Notes: a model not told the origin generated them from the sequence alone. 64,000 bases of DNA from CAG-791 sp045130475 (GCA_045130475.1 JBGUPU010000017.1:1-64000), one strand, 5' to 3'. Positions 16,440 to 25,945 are shown, numbered from the stretch's first letter. A program made the numbers and translations.

Positions 16440-17987
16440 TCAGCCCTTTTTAACCAGAAGGGACTTGCCGGTCATTTCAGCGGGCTGTTTCTTGCCCATG
16501 ACTTCGATCAGAGTGGGGACGATGTCCGCGAGGACGCCGCCTTCTGCCAGTGTGTAATCCTTGTCATAGTTCACCAGGATGAAGGGAACCGGATTGGTTG
16601 TGTGGGCTGTGTGGGGAGCACCTGTCTCATAGTTGACCATCTGCTCGCAGTTGCCGTGGTCAGCGCAGATAAAGAGGACGCCGCCTTTGGCGATAATAGC
16701 ATCCACTGCTTTTCCGACACATTCGTCAACGACTTCAACTGCCTTGATGGCTGCCGGCAGGACTCCTGTATGGCCGACCATGTCGGGGTTGGCAAAGTTG
16801 ATGACGATGGCATCATACTTGTCGGATTCGATCGCGGCAAGCAGTTTGTCGAGAACGCCGTAAGCGCTCATCTCAGGCTTCAGATCATATGTGGGGACAT
16901 CCTTGGGAGAACGGACCAGGATTCTGTCCTCGTCCTCATTGGGATCCTCGACACCGCCGTTGAAGAAGAACGTGACATGCGCATACTTCTCGGTCTCGGC
17001 GATTCTGGCCTGTTTCATTCCCTGCGCTGCAAGCCACTCGCCGAAGGTGTTGGTGACATCTACTTTCTTGAAAGCGATCTCCTTGTTGGGGATCTCGGGA
17101 TCATAATCCTTGAAGCAGGCAAAGAAGACTTTCTTCCTGGGGCCTCTCTCGAAGTAATTGAACTCGTTGTCGCAGAAGCAGTGAGTGATCTCACGCGCAC
17201 GGTCGGGGCGGAAGTTGAAGAAAACGATAGAGTCGCCGTCCTTGATCAGGGAAACCGGCTTGTCTCCGTCCATGATCACGGTGGGCTTTACGAACTCATC
17301 TGACTCATCGCGGTCATAGGAACTCTGGATCGCCTCAGCGGAGCTTGCCGCCTTGAGGCCCTCTCCCTTGGTCATTGCGTCGTAGGCGATCTGCACGCGG
17401 TCATAGTTGTTGTCACGATCCATTGCGTAGTAGCGGCCGCTGATCATGGAGATCTTTCCGACACCGATCTCTTTCATCTTGTCCTCGAGCTGGGCAAGGA
17501 AATCGATACCGCTTCTGGGCGGTGTGTCACGGCCGTCAAGGAAGCAGTCTACATAGACTCTGTCGAGGCCGTTGCGTTTAGCCATTTCAAGGAGAGCGTA
17601 CAGATGCGTGTTGTGGCTGTGAACGCCGCCGTCGGAAAGCAGACCGAACAGATGCAGGTCCGAATTGCGGATCTTGCAGTTGTTGATTGCTGCGAGGAGC
17701 TCGGGATTCTCAAAGAACTCGCCATCCTGGATTTCCTTGGTGATTCTGGTCAGCTCCTGATATACGATACGGCCGGCGCCCATATTCATATGGCCGACTT
17801 CCGAGTTGCCCATCTGACCGTCCGGCAGACCGACCGACATGCCGCTGGCATAACCCTTTTGAAAGGGATACTCAGCCATCAGTTTGTCCATTACCGGCGT
17901 ATTCGCCATGGCAATAGCATTCGCCTCAGGGTTATCATTTAATCCATAGCCATCCAGGATCATTAAAACTACAGGTCTGTGACTCAT
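16440..17987 (-). CDS. gpmI: 2,3-bisphosphoglycerate-independent phosphoglycerate mutase
   Basis: A 515-residue alkaline-phosphatase-superfamily enzyme that interconverts 3- and 2-phosphoglycerate in glycolysis using two Mn2+ ions. The metal ligands and nucleophile are visible: LMILDGYG at the start, GNSEVGHMNMGAGR with the phosphorylated Ser, and CADHGNCE near the C-terminus. The length is typical. The ATG at 17987 is favoured over the ATG two codons upstream because AGGAG then sits 8 nt away rather than abutting the start. It is monocistronic, with its own promoter (18148-18176) and a stem-loop terminator. Confidence 0.97.
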   Translation of the reverse strand: MSHRPVVLMILDGYGLNDNPEANAIAMANTPVMDKLMAEYPFQKGYASGMSVGLPDGQMGNSEVGHMNMGAGRIVYQELTRITKEIQDGEFFENPELLAAINNCKIRNSDLHLFGLLSDGGVHSHNTHLYALLEMAKRNGLDRVYVDCFLDGRDTPPRSGIDFLAQLEDKMKEIGVGKISMISGRYYAMDRDNNYDRVQIAYDAMTKGEGLKAASSAEAIQSSYDRDESDEFVKPTVIMDGDKPVSLIKDGDSIVFFNFRPDRAREITHCFCDNEFNYFERGPRKKVFFACFKDYDPEIPNKEIAFKKVDVTNTFGEWLAAQGMKQARIAETEKYAHVTFFFNGGVEDPNEDEDRILVRSPKDVPTYDLKPEMSAYGVLDKLLAAIESDKYDAIVINFANPDMVGHTGVLPAAIKAVEVVDECVGKAVDAIIAKGGVLFICADHGNCEQMVNYETGAPHTAHTTNPVPFILVNYDKDYTLAEGGVLADIVPTLIEVMGKKQPAEMTGKSLLVKKG

Positions 17988-18147
17988 ACACATCTCTCCT
18001 TTTCTATACGATTCTTTTCTCGTCCGGAACAGAAACTGGACCCGGCCCTCTTTTCAGGTCTTTGTCCGGACCCGATCGCACACTGCAGGCCGCTGCCGCC
18101 ATGCACCGCACTTTCGGCACAGCCGTGCATACATCTTCTGAAAATTT

Positions 18148-18176
18148 ATTTTACTACGAAAACACGCACAGTTCAA
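18148..18176 (-). promoter_or_regulatory. Predicted gpmI promoter
   Basis: On the minus strand TTGAAC (18171-18176) and TAAAAT (18148-18153) are separated by 17 nt. This places the start of transcription about 155 nt before gpmI. Confidence 0.55.
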
Positions 18177-18263
18177 CAAAAACAGCCCCCTTGCCGACAC
18201 TTTCACCCGGTCTGTTTATACAAGGCCTTCACATACGGGCGGGAAGCCTGCAAAAACGATTTG

Positions 18264-18292
18264 TTGCGTTAAACAAATGTTTTCTGTATAAT
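18264..18292 (+). promoter_or_regulatory. Predicted glnN promoter
   Basis: TTGCGT (18264-18269) and the consensus TATAAT (18287-18292) are spaced 17 nt apart. They give a leader of about 90 nt before the type III glutamine synthetase. The rest of the 17988-18387 gap holds the divergent gpmI promoter and no gene. Confidence 0.7.
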
Positions 18293-18387
18293 GCGACTAT
18301 CTATTCTTGTAATGCTCTCCGCAGCAAAGTCCGTAAAATTCTTTGCAGCGGCGTCTATGACATATATATTTTCAGGAGGTTTGACTA

Positions 18388-20481
18388 ATGAGCAAAGAAC
18401 CAAAGCGCCTTCCCGAGCTGTTCGGGAGCATGGTCTTCGATGAAGAGACAATGAAAGACCGGCTCTCACCCACCTGCTATAAGGCGTGGAAGAAATCTGT
18501 CTCCGACACAACTCCTCTCGACATATCCACCGCGAATGAGATTGCAGAAGCAATGAAGCAGTGGGCAGTTGAGAAGGGCGCGACCCACTACACCCACTGG
18601 TTCCAGCCTATGACCGGCGTCACAGCCGAAAAACATGACAGCTTTATCCAGCCTGCCGGCGGCGGCAAAGTCGTAATGGAGTTTTCCGGCAAGGAACTGG
18701 TCCGCGGAGAATCCGACGCCTCCTCCTTCCCTTCCGGAGGTCTGCGCGCCACTTTCGAAGCCCGCGGCTATACTGCCTGGGATCCCACTTCGTTTGCTTT
18801 TATTAAGGAAAAGTCTCTGTGCATTCCCACGATCTTCTGCTCCTATTCGGGACATGCGCTGGACAAGAAAATGCCCCTGCTGCGTTCCATGGAAGCTGTC
18901 AGCAAAGCCGCTGTCAGGATCCTGCGGCTCTTTGGAAACAACACCGCCAAGCGGGTCATCGCCCAGGTCGGCTCCGAACAGGAATATTTCCTCATTGACA
19001 AGGAGCTCTACAAACAGCGCGAGGACCTGATCATGACCGGCCGCACCCTCATCGGCGCCAAACCGCCGCGCGGCCAGGAGCTGGAGGATCATTATTACGG
19101 TGCGATCCGCCCCCGTGTACAGGCCTATATGCAGGACCTTGACAATGAACTCTGGAAACTCGGCGTTCTGTCCAAGACCAAGCACAATGAAGTGGCTCCC
19201 TCCCAGCATGAGATGGCGCCCATCTACACCGACGCCAACATGGCCTGTGACCAGAACCAGATCACAATGGAGATCATGAAAAAGGTCGCCGACCGCCACG
19301 GTCTGGTCTGCCTGCTGCATGAGAAACCCTTTGCCGGTGTCAACGGCTCCGGTAAACACGACAACTGGTCTCTCGGCACAGATACCGGCGAGAATCTCTT
19401 CAAGCCCGGTTCCACTCCCCGCGAAAACGCGCAGTTCCTGCTCTTTCTGACCGCTTTTATCAAGGGCGTCGATGAGTACCAGGATATGCTCCGTGCCACC
19501 GTTGCGACCCCCGGCAATGACCACAGACTGGGTGCGCAGGAAGCACCGCCCGCTGTCGTCTCCATCTTCATGGGTGAAGAACTGAGCGCAGTCATCGATT
19601 CCATCATTGACGATACCGCCTATACCAATGCAGGCAGGCGCAATCTCGCCATCGGCGTCGATACCATGCCTCCCATTCCCATGGACAACACGGACAGAAA
19701 CCGCACTTCGCCCATGGCATTCACCGGCAACAAGTTTGAGTTCCGTATGGTCGGCTCTTCCCTCTCCATCTCCGGTCCCAATATCGTCCTCAACACCATG
19801 ATGGCTGAGGAACTCGGCAAATTTGCCGATGAGCTGGAGGAATCCGAGGACTTCCATCACGATCTCAACGGCCTGATCCGCCGCGAACTGACCGCTCACA
19901 AGCGCATCATCTTCGACGGAAACGGCTACGATGAAGCCTGGATCGAAGAGGCAAAGCGCCGCGGCCTGCATAATAATATTTCCACTGTTGACGCACTGCC
20001 CGCCTATATCAAGGAAAAGAACATCAGCCTCTTCACTGACCATGCGATCTATACCCGCGATGAAGTTTTTGCCCGATACAATATCCACGTACAGAACTAC
20101 ACCGCCACGATCTCGATGGAAGCGCGGACCCTGATCGACATGCTGCGCAAAGAGATCCTTCCCGCCGTCTCCATGTACGGGTCGCAGCTCTGCCGCGGCC
20201 TGGAAAGACGCAAAGCCCTGGGACTTCCCGCCAAATATGAGTCGACCAATGCACTCAACAACTGCATGCTTACCGACTGCCTCAGTGATGCCTGCGACAA
20301 GCTGGAAAGAGATCTCCGCATCGTTCCCGCGGATGATGAGGAGGCCATGCGCTACTGTCATACAGTCATTATCCCCGACATGAATGAATGCCGCAGCTTT
20401 GCCGATGAACTGGAGACCATCACCTCCCGCGATGCCTGGCCGATCCCCGTCTATTCCGATCTCCTCTTCAGCGAGATCTGA
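18388..20481 (+). CDS. glnN: Type III glutamine synthetase
   Basis: A 697-residue GSIII enzyme, much longer than the roughly 450-residue GlnA form. It makes glutamine from glutamate, ammonia and ATP, and assembles as a dodecamer. GSIII N-terminal sequence (LPELFGSMVFDEETMKDRL) is followed by the catalytic domain with GSEQEYFLID, NEVAPSQHEMAP and NGSGKHDNWSL. AGGAGG lies 7 nt before the ATG. It is a single-gene unit between a clear promoter and a strong terminator. Nitrogen regulation is expected for the family, but no recognisable operator was seen. Confidence 0.96.
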   Translation: MSKEPKRLPELFGSMVFDEETMKDRLSPTCYKAWKKSVSDTTPLDISTANEIAEAMKQWAVEKGATHYTHWFQPMTGVTAEKHDSFIQPAGGGKVVMEFSGKELVRGESDASSFPSGGLRATFEARGYTAWDPTSFAFIKEKSLCIPTIFCSYSGHALDKKMPLLRSMEAVSKAAVRILRLFGNNTAKRVIAQVGSEQEYFLIDKELYKQREDLIMTGRTLIGAKPPRGQELEDHYYGAIRPRVQAYMQDLDNELWKLGVLSKTKHNEVAPSQHEMAPIYTDANMACDQNQITMEIMKKVADRHGLVCLLHEKPFAGVNGSGKHDNWSLGTDTGENLFKPGSTPRENAQFLLFLTAFIKGVDEYQDMLRATVATPGNDHRLGAQEAPPAVVSIFMGEELSAVIDSIIDDTAYTNAGRRNLAIGVDTMPPIPMDNTDRNRTSPMAFTGNKFEFRMVGSSLSISGPNIVLNTMMAEELGKFADELEESEDFHHDLNGLIRRELTAHKRIIFDGNGYDEAWIEEAKRRGLHNNISTVDALPAYIKEKNISLFTDHAIYTRDEVFARYNIHVQNYTATISMEARTLIDMLRKEILPAVSMYGSQLCRGLERRKALGLPAKYESTNALNNCMLTDCLSDACDKLERDLRIVPADDEEAMRYCHTVIIPDMNECRSFADELETITSRDAWPIPVYSDLLFSEI

Positions 20482-20584
20482 TACAGGCAGAGGACTTGGC
20501 GGACTGCCTAAAACAAGTACGCATTCAAGCGTATTGCGCGTATTCATTAAAAGATTTTATAACCCCTCACTTGTTGAAAGAACA

Positions 20585-20624
20585 AAAAACCCTGCGGAAC
20601 CGCTGATGGAACCGCAGGGTTTTT
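20585..20624. terminator. Bidirectional terminator glnN/thiN
   Basis: A perfect 13-bp stem (AAAAACCCTGCGG at 20585-20597 and CCGCAGGGTTTTT at 20612-20624) with a 14-nt loop is flanked by A and T runs. It lies between the convergent glnN and thiN genes and can serve both strands. Confidence 0.9.
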
Positions 20625-20633
20625 GAACTTCTT

Positions 20634-21410
20634 TCAATCCCCGGAGAGAGGGATTCTGTCAAACAGGGATGGATCCGGCATGCATTGAGATGCCTCCTTC
20701 TCCAGTATCATAAGGGCATGTCCGCTGCGGACCGTCACAGAAGCACGGCCGTCTTCTGTCCCCCGGACAGTCTCCCGATCCACTTCGTTGCTGACGCCGA
20801 TGGGAAACGCATTGGTCAGATCTGCTTCTGAAAGAGGATATTTCATCCCCCTCAATGTGACGCCGGTCACCTCTTCATCGAGGGCGAACAGGGAAAAAGT
20901 CCCCTCGAAATCCCCGGGAAGACAGATCGTCTCCCCACTCAGGACACAGGCCAGGGTCGTCTTTCCGATCAGATATCCGTCCGCCCCCTGCTTCTTCAGC
21001 CAGGTCAGTGTCTGTATATTGGCAACAGTGTGGTCCAGACGTCCGCCCAGGGCTCCATAGAACAAGAGCTCACTGCAGCCGCGTTCCAGACAGACCCGAC
21101 AGGCATAGACGGTATCCGTATCGTCTTTTTCACAGGGAAGCCGCATCAGACTGTCCGGATGCGCAGAAGCGAATTCCTCTAAAAGAGGTTGGAATTTCCG
21201 GTCCAGGGAATCGAAATCTCCAAGAACAATGTCCGGTGAGATTCCCTGTGCAAGAAGCCTGGGCAGGCCGCCGTCGACAGCGACGACCAGAGGTGCATTT
21301 TCTGTGCATAGATCAAAAGCCTCCGCAGAACGAAGGCTTTGACTTTTCTTTCCGACCGGAATCGGAACTGCTTCATATGCTCCGGCGCACATCAGGATTG
21401 CGCGTCTCAT
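20634..21410 (-). CDS. thiN: Thiamine diphosphokinase
   Basis: A 258-residue thiamine pyrophosphokinase (TPK catalytic domain, then TPK B1 domain) that transfers pyrophosphate from ATP to thiamine. The motif DIVLGDFDSLD is near 65-75, and GALGGRLDHTVANI is near 130. The open frame extends 57 codons further into pgsA, but the ATG at 21410 shares one base with the pgsA stop (TAATG), which is a coupled start. It is last in the yicC-remA-gmk-rpoZ-rimO-pgsA-thiN series and ends 10 nt before the shared terminator. Confidence 0.92.
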   Translation of the reverse strand: MRRAILMCAGAYEAVPIPVGKKSQSLRSAEAFDLCTENAPLVVAVDGGLPRLLAQGISPDIVLGDFDSLDRKFQPLLEEFASAHPDSLMRLPCEKDDTDTVYACRVCLERGCSELLFYGALGGRLDHTVANIQTLTWLKKQGADGYLIGKTTLACVLSGETICLPGDFEGTFSLFALDEEVTGVTLRGMKYPLSEADLTNAFPIGVSNEVDRETVRGTEDGRASVTVRSGHALMILEKEASQCMPDPSLFDRIPLSGD

Positions 21411-21952
21411 TACTTTGTCTCCATGGTCCGGACCACATCCATATTCGCAGTGATATAAGTGACCAGAGAAACAATTGTAAGGACCAGGGCGACCCACATC
21501 ACGATCGTGGTGATCATCTGCAGGGAGGAAATATTCATGATCATGAGGATGATCATGATCATCTGGAAAGTAGTCTTCCACTTGCCCCAGTAATTGGCTG
21601 CAATAACGATGCCGTGCTCAGTGGCGATCAGCCTGAAACCGCTGATGATAAATTCTCTCGCCACAATAATGACGACGATCCAGGAAGGGATCCTGCCAAG
21701 TTCAATCAGGCAGATCATGCCGGAGATCGTCAGGATCTTATCTGCGAGAGGATCCATAAACTTTCCGAATGTGGTGACCAGATTGCGGCTGCGCGCAATA
21801 TGTCCGTCCAGAAGGTCAGTCAGAGACGCGACGATGAAAAGCACCAGCGCGATCCATTTCATCGATTCCGTCGTCTTTGAAAGAAGCAGAAAGATGACAA
21901 AGAAGGGAACTAAAATTACCCTGAGCACAGTCAGTTTGTTAGGCAGATTCAT
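21410..21952 (-). CDS. pgsA: CDP-diacylglycerol-glycerol-3-phosphate 3-phosphatidyltransferase
   Basis: A 180-residue membrane enzyme for the first step of phosphatidylglycerol synthesis. The complete CDP-alcohol phosphotransferase signature is present: D46, D49-G50, A53-R54, G63, D67 and D71, with canonical spacing. Four to six hydrophobic helices surround it. GGAG lies 9 nt before the ATG. It sits 64 nt after rimO and is coupled to thiN by a TAATG junction. Confidence 0.96.
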   Translation of the reverse strand: MNLPNKLTVLRVILVPFFVIFLLLSKTTESMKWIALVLFIVASLTDLLDGHIARSRNLVTTFGKFMDPLADKILTISGMICLIELGRIPSWIVVIIVAREFIISGFRLIATEHGIVIAANYWGKWKTTFQMIMIILMIMNISSLQMITTIVMWVALVLTIVSLVTYITANMDVVRTMETK

Positions 21953-22016
21953 AATACATCTCCATCAGGCCGGCTGCCGCCGGTCCTTAAAAAAATAAAA
22001 ACAATAAAACCGGTCC

Positions 22017-23378
22017 TCAGTCCGCGATTACGCCGACCAGATCATACTGGTCGGATCCGGTGATCTTCACATTGACGAAGTCACCCGACATCAGCTCACG
22101 CCTTGTCTCAATAAAAAGAGTTCCATCCACCCCCGGTGCATCCATATAGGTACGTGCCGTATAGACATCCTCGCCGACGATCCGGCCTTCGATGATCGCT
22201 TCCAGAGTCTTCCCCTTCATCCGGCGCGCTTTCCTGAAGGCGATCTCCTGCTGCAGAAGCATGAGCTCACTGCGGCGTTTGCGCTTGACCGGAGCAGGAA
22301 TCTGAGAGGCCATTTTCGCGGCAGGCGTCCCTTCCTCGCGGGAATAGGCAAATACACCGAGCCTGTCAAATTTCATCCTGCGCACAAATGAAGCAAGAAT
22401 CTTGTGATCCTTCTCCGTCTCGCCGGGAAATCCCGAGATCAGCGTAGTACGGATACAAATATCCGGAATCTCTTTTCTCAGCAGACCGATGATCTCCTCC
22501 AGCTCTTTTTTATCGGTGCGCCTTCCCATCCTCTTCAGTATATCATCCGATGCATGCTGGACAGGCATATCGATATAGTGGAGAACCTTGGGCTCCTCCC
22601 GGATCGTCTGCACCAGCTCGGGGGTGATCTCCTCGGGATAGCAGTACAGCAGGCGGATCCAGCGGATCCCGTCAATCTGTGCCAGCCTGTGCAGAAGTTC
22701 GGGGAGCATCTTTCTGCCATAGAGATCTGTCCCGTAGACGGTGGTCTCCTGTGCGACCAGGATCAGCTCACGGACTCCCTGGGCGGCCAGGTCCTCCGCC
22801 GTTGCAAGGACATTTTCCATGGGGATACTGCGGTAGGAACCGCGGATGGAAGGGATTACACAGTAGGTACAATGCTTGCTGCATCCTTCGGCGATCCGGA
22901 GATATCCATAGCCGTTGGCCGTTGTCAGAACTCTCTTTGCGTCTGTGCGGGGCATTCTGCGCAGGTCATTGATCCTGATCAGCGCCGGATCCTTCTCCAC
23001 ACTGCTTCCTTCTTTTGAGTCATTGCGTCTGACGACTTCCTGCAGGGTCTGGAGCAGCGTATCCTGTGCCGTAGTACCTATGACCGCATCAACTTCCGGA
23101 ATCTCCCGCAGAATATCCTCACTGTAGCGCTGAGCAAGACAGCCTGTTACGATCAGGGCACGGAGCTGTCCGTCTGTTCTGCGCTGTGCCAGTTCCAGGA
23201 TCGTCTCGATGCTCTCCTTTTTGGCGTCATTGATAAAACAGCAGGTGTTGATGACGGCGGCTTCTGCCGCTTCCTCGTCATCGGTGATCTCGTACCCCGC
23301 CTGTGTCAGATCCCCCAGCATTTCCTCGGAGTCGACAAGGTTCTTATCACATCCGAGGGAAACAAACAGGATTTTCAT
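22017..23378 (-). CDS. rimO: Ribosomal protein S12 methylthiotransferase
   Basis: A 453-residue radical SAM methylthiotransferase that modifies an aspartate of ribosomal protein S12. The N-terminal UPF0004 domain has its first cluster Cys at C10 and further Cys in NTCCFIND and VTGCLAQRY. The radical SAM motif CSKHCTYC follows, and a TRAM domain (about 385-450) ends the protein. The start codon overlaps the rpoZ stop as ATGA, which indicates translational coupling. The RimO assignment over MiaB or MtaB rests on the LFVSLGCDKNLVDSE start. Confidence 0.94.
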   Translation of the reverse strand: MKILFVSLGCDKNLVDSEEMLGDLTQAGYEITDDEEAAEAAVINTCCFINDAKKESIETILELAQRRTDGQLRALIVTGCLAQRYSEDILREIPEVDAVIGTTAQDTLLQTLQEVVRRNDSKEGSSVEKDPALIRINDLRRMPRTDAKRVLTTANGYGYLRIAEGCSKHCTYCVIPSIRGSYRSIPMENVLATAEDLAAQGVRELILVAQETTVYGTDLYGRKMLPELLHRLAQIDGIRWIRLLYCYPEEITPELVQTIREEPKVLHYIDMPVQHASDDILKRMGRRTDKKELEEIIGLLRKEIPDICIRTTLISGFPGETEKDHKILASFVRRMKFDRLGVFAYSREEGTPAAKMASQIPAPVKRKRRSELMLLQQEIAFRKARRMKGKTLEAIIEGRIVGEDVYTARTYMDAPGVDGTLFIETRRELMSGDFVNVKITGSDQYDLVGVIAD

Positions 23379-23776
23379 TCGGCTGCATCCTCATCGGCAG
23401 CGGCATCTTCTTCGAAGTCCGCCTCTGCATCTGTCTCATCACTCTCAACAGCTTCTTCTGCTGTTTCATCGAAGGACCCTGCCGTCTCAATAAGCTCATC
23501 GGAACCCATCTCCACGACATTCTCGAGATACTCTTCCTCAGCCTCATCTTCTGCCAGAATACGGATCTCGCCCTCATTGAGCTCCGCAACAGCGGTAGAG
23601 AGGGGCTTCTCCCCCCTGGAGACCCTGACAAGCGGTTCGTCGCCGTCAACGATCTGGCGGGCGCGCTTGGCCGTAGCCATTACGATAGAATAACGGCTGT
23701 TAATTACGGGAGTCTCTCCCTCTTCAATATCTTTGTTGACCACTTTCATAAGATCCACATAAGATGGATGAATCAT
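23375..23776 (-). CDS. rpoZ: RNA polymerase omega subunit with acidic tail
   Basis: A 133-residue omega subunit. The conserved core is residues 1-70 (INSRYSIVMATAKRARQI, then KPLSTAVAEL), which helps fold the beta-prime subunit. The last ~50 residues are almost entirely Glu, Asp and Ala, much longer and more acidic than in typical 65-90-residue omegas. Its place between gmk and rimO is standard for Firmicutes. AAAGG lies 11 nt upstream of the ATG. Confidence 0.92.
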   Translation of the reverse strand: MIHPSYVDLMKVVNKDIEEGETPVINSRYSIVMATAKRARQIVDGDEPLVRVSRGEKPLSTAVAELNEGEIRILAEDEAEEEYLENVVEMGSDELIETAGSFDETAEEAVESDETDAEADFEEDAAADEDAAE

Positions 23777-23807
23777 AAATAAAAACCTTTCCTTTCTTTA
23801 TTTATAC

Positions 23808-23830
23808 CCGGCAGCAGTTATTTCTGCCGG
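23808..23830 (-). promoter_or_regulatory. Hairpin in gmk-rpoZ gap
   Basis: The arms CCGGCAG and CTGCCGG form a 7-bp perfect stem with a 9-nt loop, upstream of rpoZ on the transcribed strand. There is no real T run, so an mRNA processing or stability element is more likely than a terminator. Confidence 0.35.
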
Positions 23831-23879
23831 CCATAAGATACTGTATGATCACATTTGCCCGGAGCCCGCTCACTGTGCC

Positions 23880-24551
23880 TCACTGTGCGAGGATTTCCTG
23901 AAGCTGGGCGCTGAATGTTTTTGCGAAAGCCTCTTTTTCGGCCGGATCTGTAATGATCATCCCGCCGCCGGCATGCGCATCGTCCGGCGATCCGGGCGTC
24001 CACGCTCCGCTGATGATGGAATGCAGAGACTGCGCGCAGGCATCCACGTCTTCATTGATGAGCAGATAGGGGTATTGGGGAATGGAATGCACTTCCTCTG
24101 CCGCCCGGCCAAGCCGTTTCATGGCTTTTTCCTCTGACTCTGTTTTTCGTCCGAAAAGCCTGTTCTTCAGCTCCTCAGCCGTGGGAGGTGTGACAAAGAT
24201 CAGCACTGCCTCCGGGAACTGATCCCGGATCTGCATTGCTCCCTGCACTTCGATCTCCAGAAGGACATCTCTGCCTGCGGACCTGTTTTCTTCCACAAAA
24301 GCGCGGGGCGTCCCGTAATAATTGTCCACAAAACCGGCATGTTCCAGAAAGCCGTTTTTTCGGATCAGGTCTTCAAACACTTCATTTTCGACAAAATGAT
24401 ACTGAACACCATCCGTCTCTCCGTCCCTGGGCTTTCGCGTTGTCATGGAAACAGAAAGCGCATATCCTTCGTGTTCCTTCATCATCCGTCCTATGACAGT
24501 TCCCTTGCCGGCTCCGCTGAAGCCGGAGATCACTACCAGTTTACCTTCCAT
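23880..24551 (-). CDS. gmk: Guanylate kinase
   Basis: A 223-residue enzyme that phosphorylates GMP to GDP. The P-loop GFSGAGKGT is at 10-18, TTRKPRDGETDG is the GMP-binding segment, and FVENEVFEDLI and GxPRAFVEE follow. The C-terminus (about 200-223) runs slightly past the usual ~205 residues. The ATG at 24551 was chosen because AAAGGG lies upstream and the P-loop spacing matches the family. It is in the conserved operon between remA and rpoZ. Confidence 0.95.
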   Translation of the reverse strand: MEGKLVVISGFSGAGKGTVIGRMMKEHEGYALSVSMTTRKPRDGETDGVQYHFVENEVFEDLIRKNGFLEHAGFVDNYYGTPRAFVEENRSAGRDVLLEIEVQGAMQIRDQFPEAVLIFVTPPTAEELKNRLFGRKTESEEKAMKRLGRAAEEVHSIPQYPYLLINEDVDACAQSLHSIISGAWTPGSPDDAHAGGGMIITDPAEKEAFAKTFSAQLQEILAQ

Positions 24552-24671
24552 TTTCCGCCCTTTCCCGCGCATACGGTATCAGCACATATTTTATACACCG
24601 GGGAAGTCCCGCTGAGGGCGCGGCAGGAGATGGATGAAACCCTCTCCGCGCCTGAAACACTTTTTCGCAGG

Positions 24672-24938
24672 TCAATCCTCCTGGTCGGCATCGTTCTCCG
24701 CAATGGCCCGTCCCCGGATCGTCTCAGGAAGCAGGGCTGAAAGGACAATCCTGTCATTTTCCATGACGATGACCGATTTGGTCTTCCTGCCCTGTGTCGC
24801 GTCGATAACACGGCCGTCACTTTTGGCCTGCGAGACCAGACGGCGCACCGGCGCCGAGTCCGGACTCACGATCGCTATGATCTTGCCTGCGTTTACGATA
24901 TTGCCGAAACCGACATGTATCAGCTTGTTTACTGCCAT
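24672..24938 (-). CDS. remA: RemA-like regulator (DUF370)
   Basis: An 88-residue member of the RemA/DUF370 family, with the conserved HVGFGNIVNAGKIIAI start and DATQGRKTKSVIV core. In Bacillus subtilis RemA is a DNA-binding activator of biofilm matrix and osmoprotection genes and forms ring oligomers. Placement between yicC and gmk is conserved across Firmicutes. The ribosome site is weak (GGTG). Targets in this organism are unknown. Confidence 0.92.
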   Translation of the reverse strand: MAVNKLIHVGFGNIVNAGKIIAIVSPDSAPVRRLVSQAKSDGRVIDATQGRKTKSVIVMENDRIVLSALLPETIRGRAIAENDADQED

Positions 24939-24955
24939 AATCTATCTACACCGGA

Positions 24956-25834
24956 TCACTCGATATTCTGCACCTGCTCGCGGATCTTCTCGACCGTAGT
25001 TTTGAGCTCGATCGCATGATCGGAGACCTCGCGGTCGTCTGATTTGGAGAGGATCGTATTGGATTCCCGGTTCATCTCCTGAGCGATGAAATCGAGCTTG
25101 CGCCCTATGCTTCCTTCACGGGTAAGCTCCTGGCGGGTGGCTTCAATATGGCTGCGCAGACGGACAAGTTCCTCATCCACACATACCTTGTCAGCGTAAA
25201 TCGTCACTTCCTGGGCAATTCTGGAATCATCAATACTGGATGCCTCCAAAAGCTCCATCACCTTGTCCTGCAGGTTCTTTCTGTAGGTCTCGATCAGGCC
25301 GGGTGCACGACCGGAGATAAAGGTCACATGGTCCTGCATTTCATCCAGTTTTCCGTTCAGATCCTCTCTGAGGAATTCACCCTCTCTGATCCGGGCTTCG
25401 TCAAACATCTTCGAGGCGTCCTGCAGGACCTGCTGCAGATTCTCCCAGATCCCTTCAGGGTCTACGGGTTCCTCTTCCATGGATAAAACATCCGGGAACC
25501 TGGCAAGGGAAGAGACACGGACATCATTTTCGATCCCGAAGTCCTCTGCCATCTGGCTGAGATACTTCCAGTACTCCTGTGCAATGCGCGCGTTATACTT
25601 GACCTCCATGTTGGACTCGGTCAGGTCCTGGTAAGAGATGAAAACATCCACTTTACCGCGCTGCATGTATTTTTTCAATTCCTTGCGGATCTGCGCCTCA
25701 AGAGGGTTGAGGAGGCGGGGCATCTTGATATTGATATCGAGATATCTGTTGTTGACTGATTTGATTTCCACCGCGATCCGGAATGATTCGTTCTGTAATT
25801 CGCTTCTGCCGTAGCCGGTCATGCTTCTGATCAT
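24956..25834 (-). CDS. yicC: YicC/YloC family endoribonuclease
   Basis: A 292-residue protein with the YicC N-terminal domain (MIRSMTGYGR start, EIKSVNNRYLD) and the C-terminal DUF1732 domain (VTIYADKVCVDEELVRL, KLDFIAQEMNRE). Family members are metal-dependent endoribonucleases; E. coli YicC acts in small-RNA decay. AGGAGG lies 7 nt before the ATG. It is the first gene of the seven-gene housekeeping operon, with a promoter at 25873-25900. Confidence 0.94.
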   Translation of the reverse strand: MIRSMTGYGRSELQNESFRIAVEIKSVNNRYLDINIKMPRLLNPLEAQIRKELKKYMQRGKVDVFISYQDLTESNMEVKYNARIAQEYWKYLSQMAEDFGIENDVRVSSLARFPDVLSMEEEPVDPEGIWENLQQVLQDASKMFDEARIREGEFLREDLNGKLDEMQDHVTFISGRAPGLIETYRKNLQDKVMELLEASSIDDSRIAQEVTIYADKVCVDEELVRLRSHIEATRQELTREGSIGRKLDFIAQEMNRESNTILSKSDDREVSDHAIELKTTVEKIREQVQNIE

Positions 25835-25872
25835 GTACTGTCCTCCTGATGGAGCCTATAAAATCAGTTTCC

Positions 25873-25900
25873 ATTATAACATTATACTTTCATGCGTCAA
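25873..25900 (-). promoter_or_regulatory. Predicted promoter of the yicC operon
   Basis: On the minus strand TTGACG (25895-25900) and TATAAT (25873-25878) are 16 nt apart. A second TATAAT overlaps at 25881-25886. Confidence 0.65.
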
Positions 25901-25945
25901 GAAAGAAGTGTATACTAAATTGATTAGAGCTGTTTGTACAAAAGT

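Noticed and set aside
18466..20547. 693-residue open frame on the minus strand
   Set aside because: It lies opposite type III glutamine synthetase; no family motifs and no ribosome site.
21411..21581. N-terminal extension of thiN
   Set aside because: It overlaps pgsA out of frame; the TAATG junction gives the natural start.
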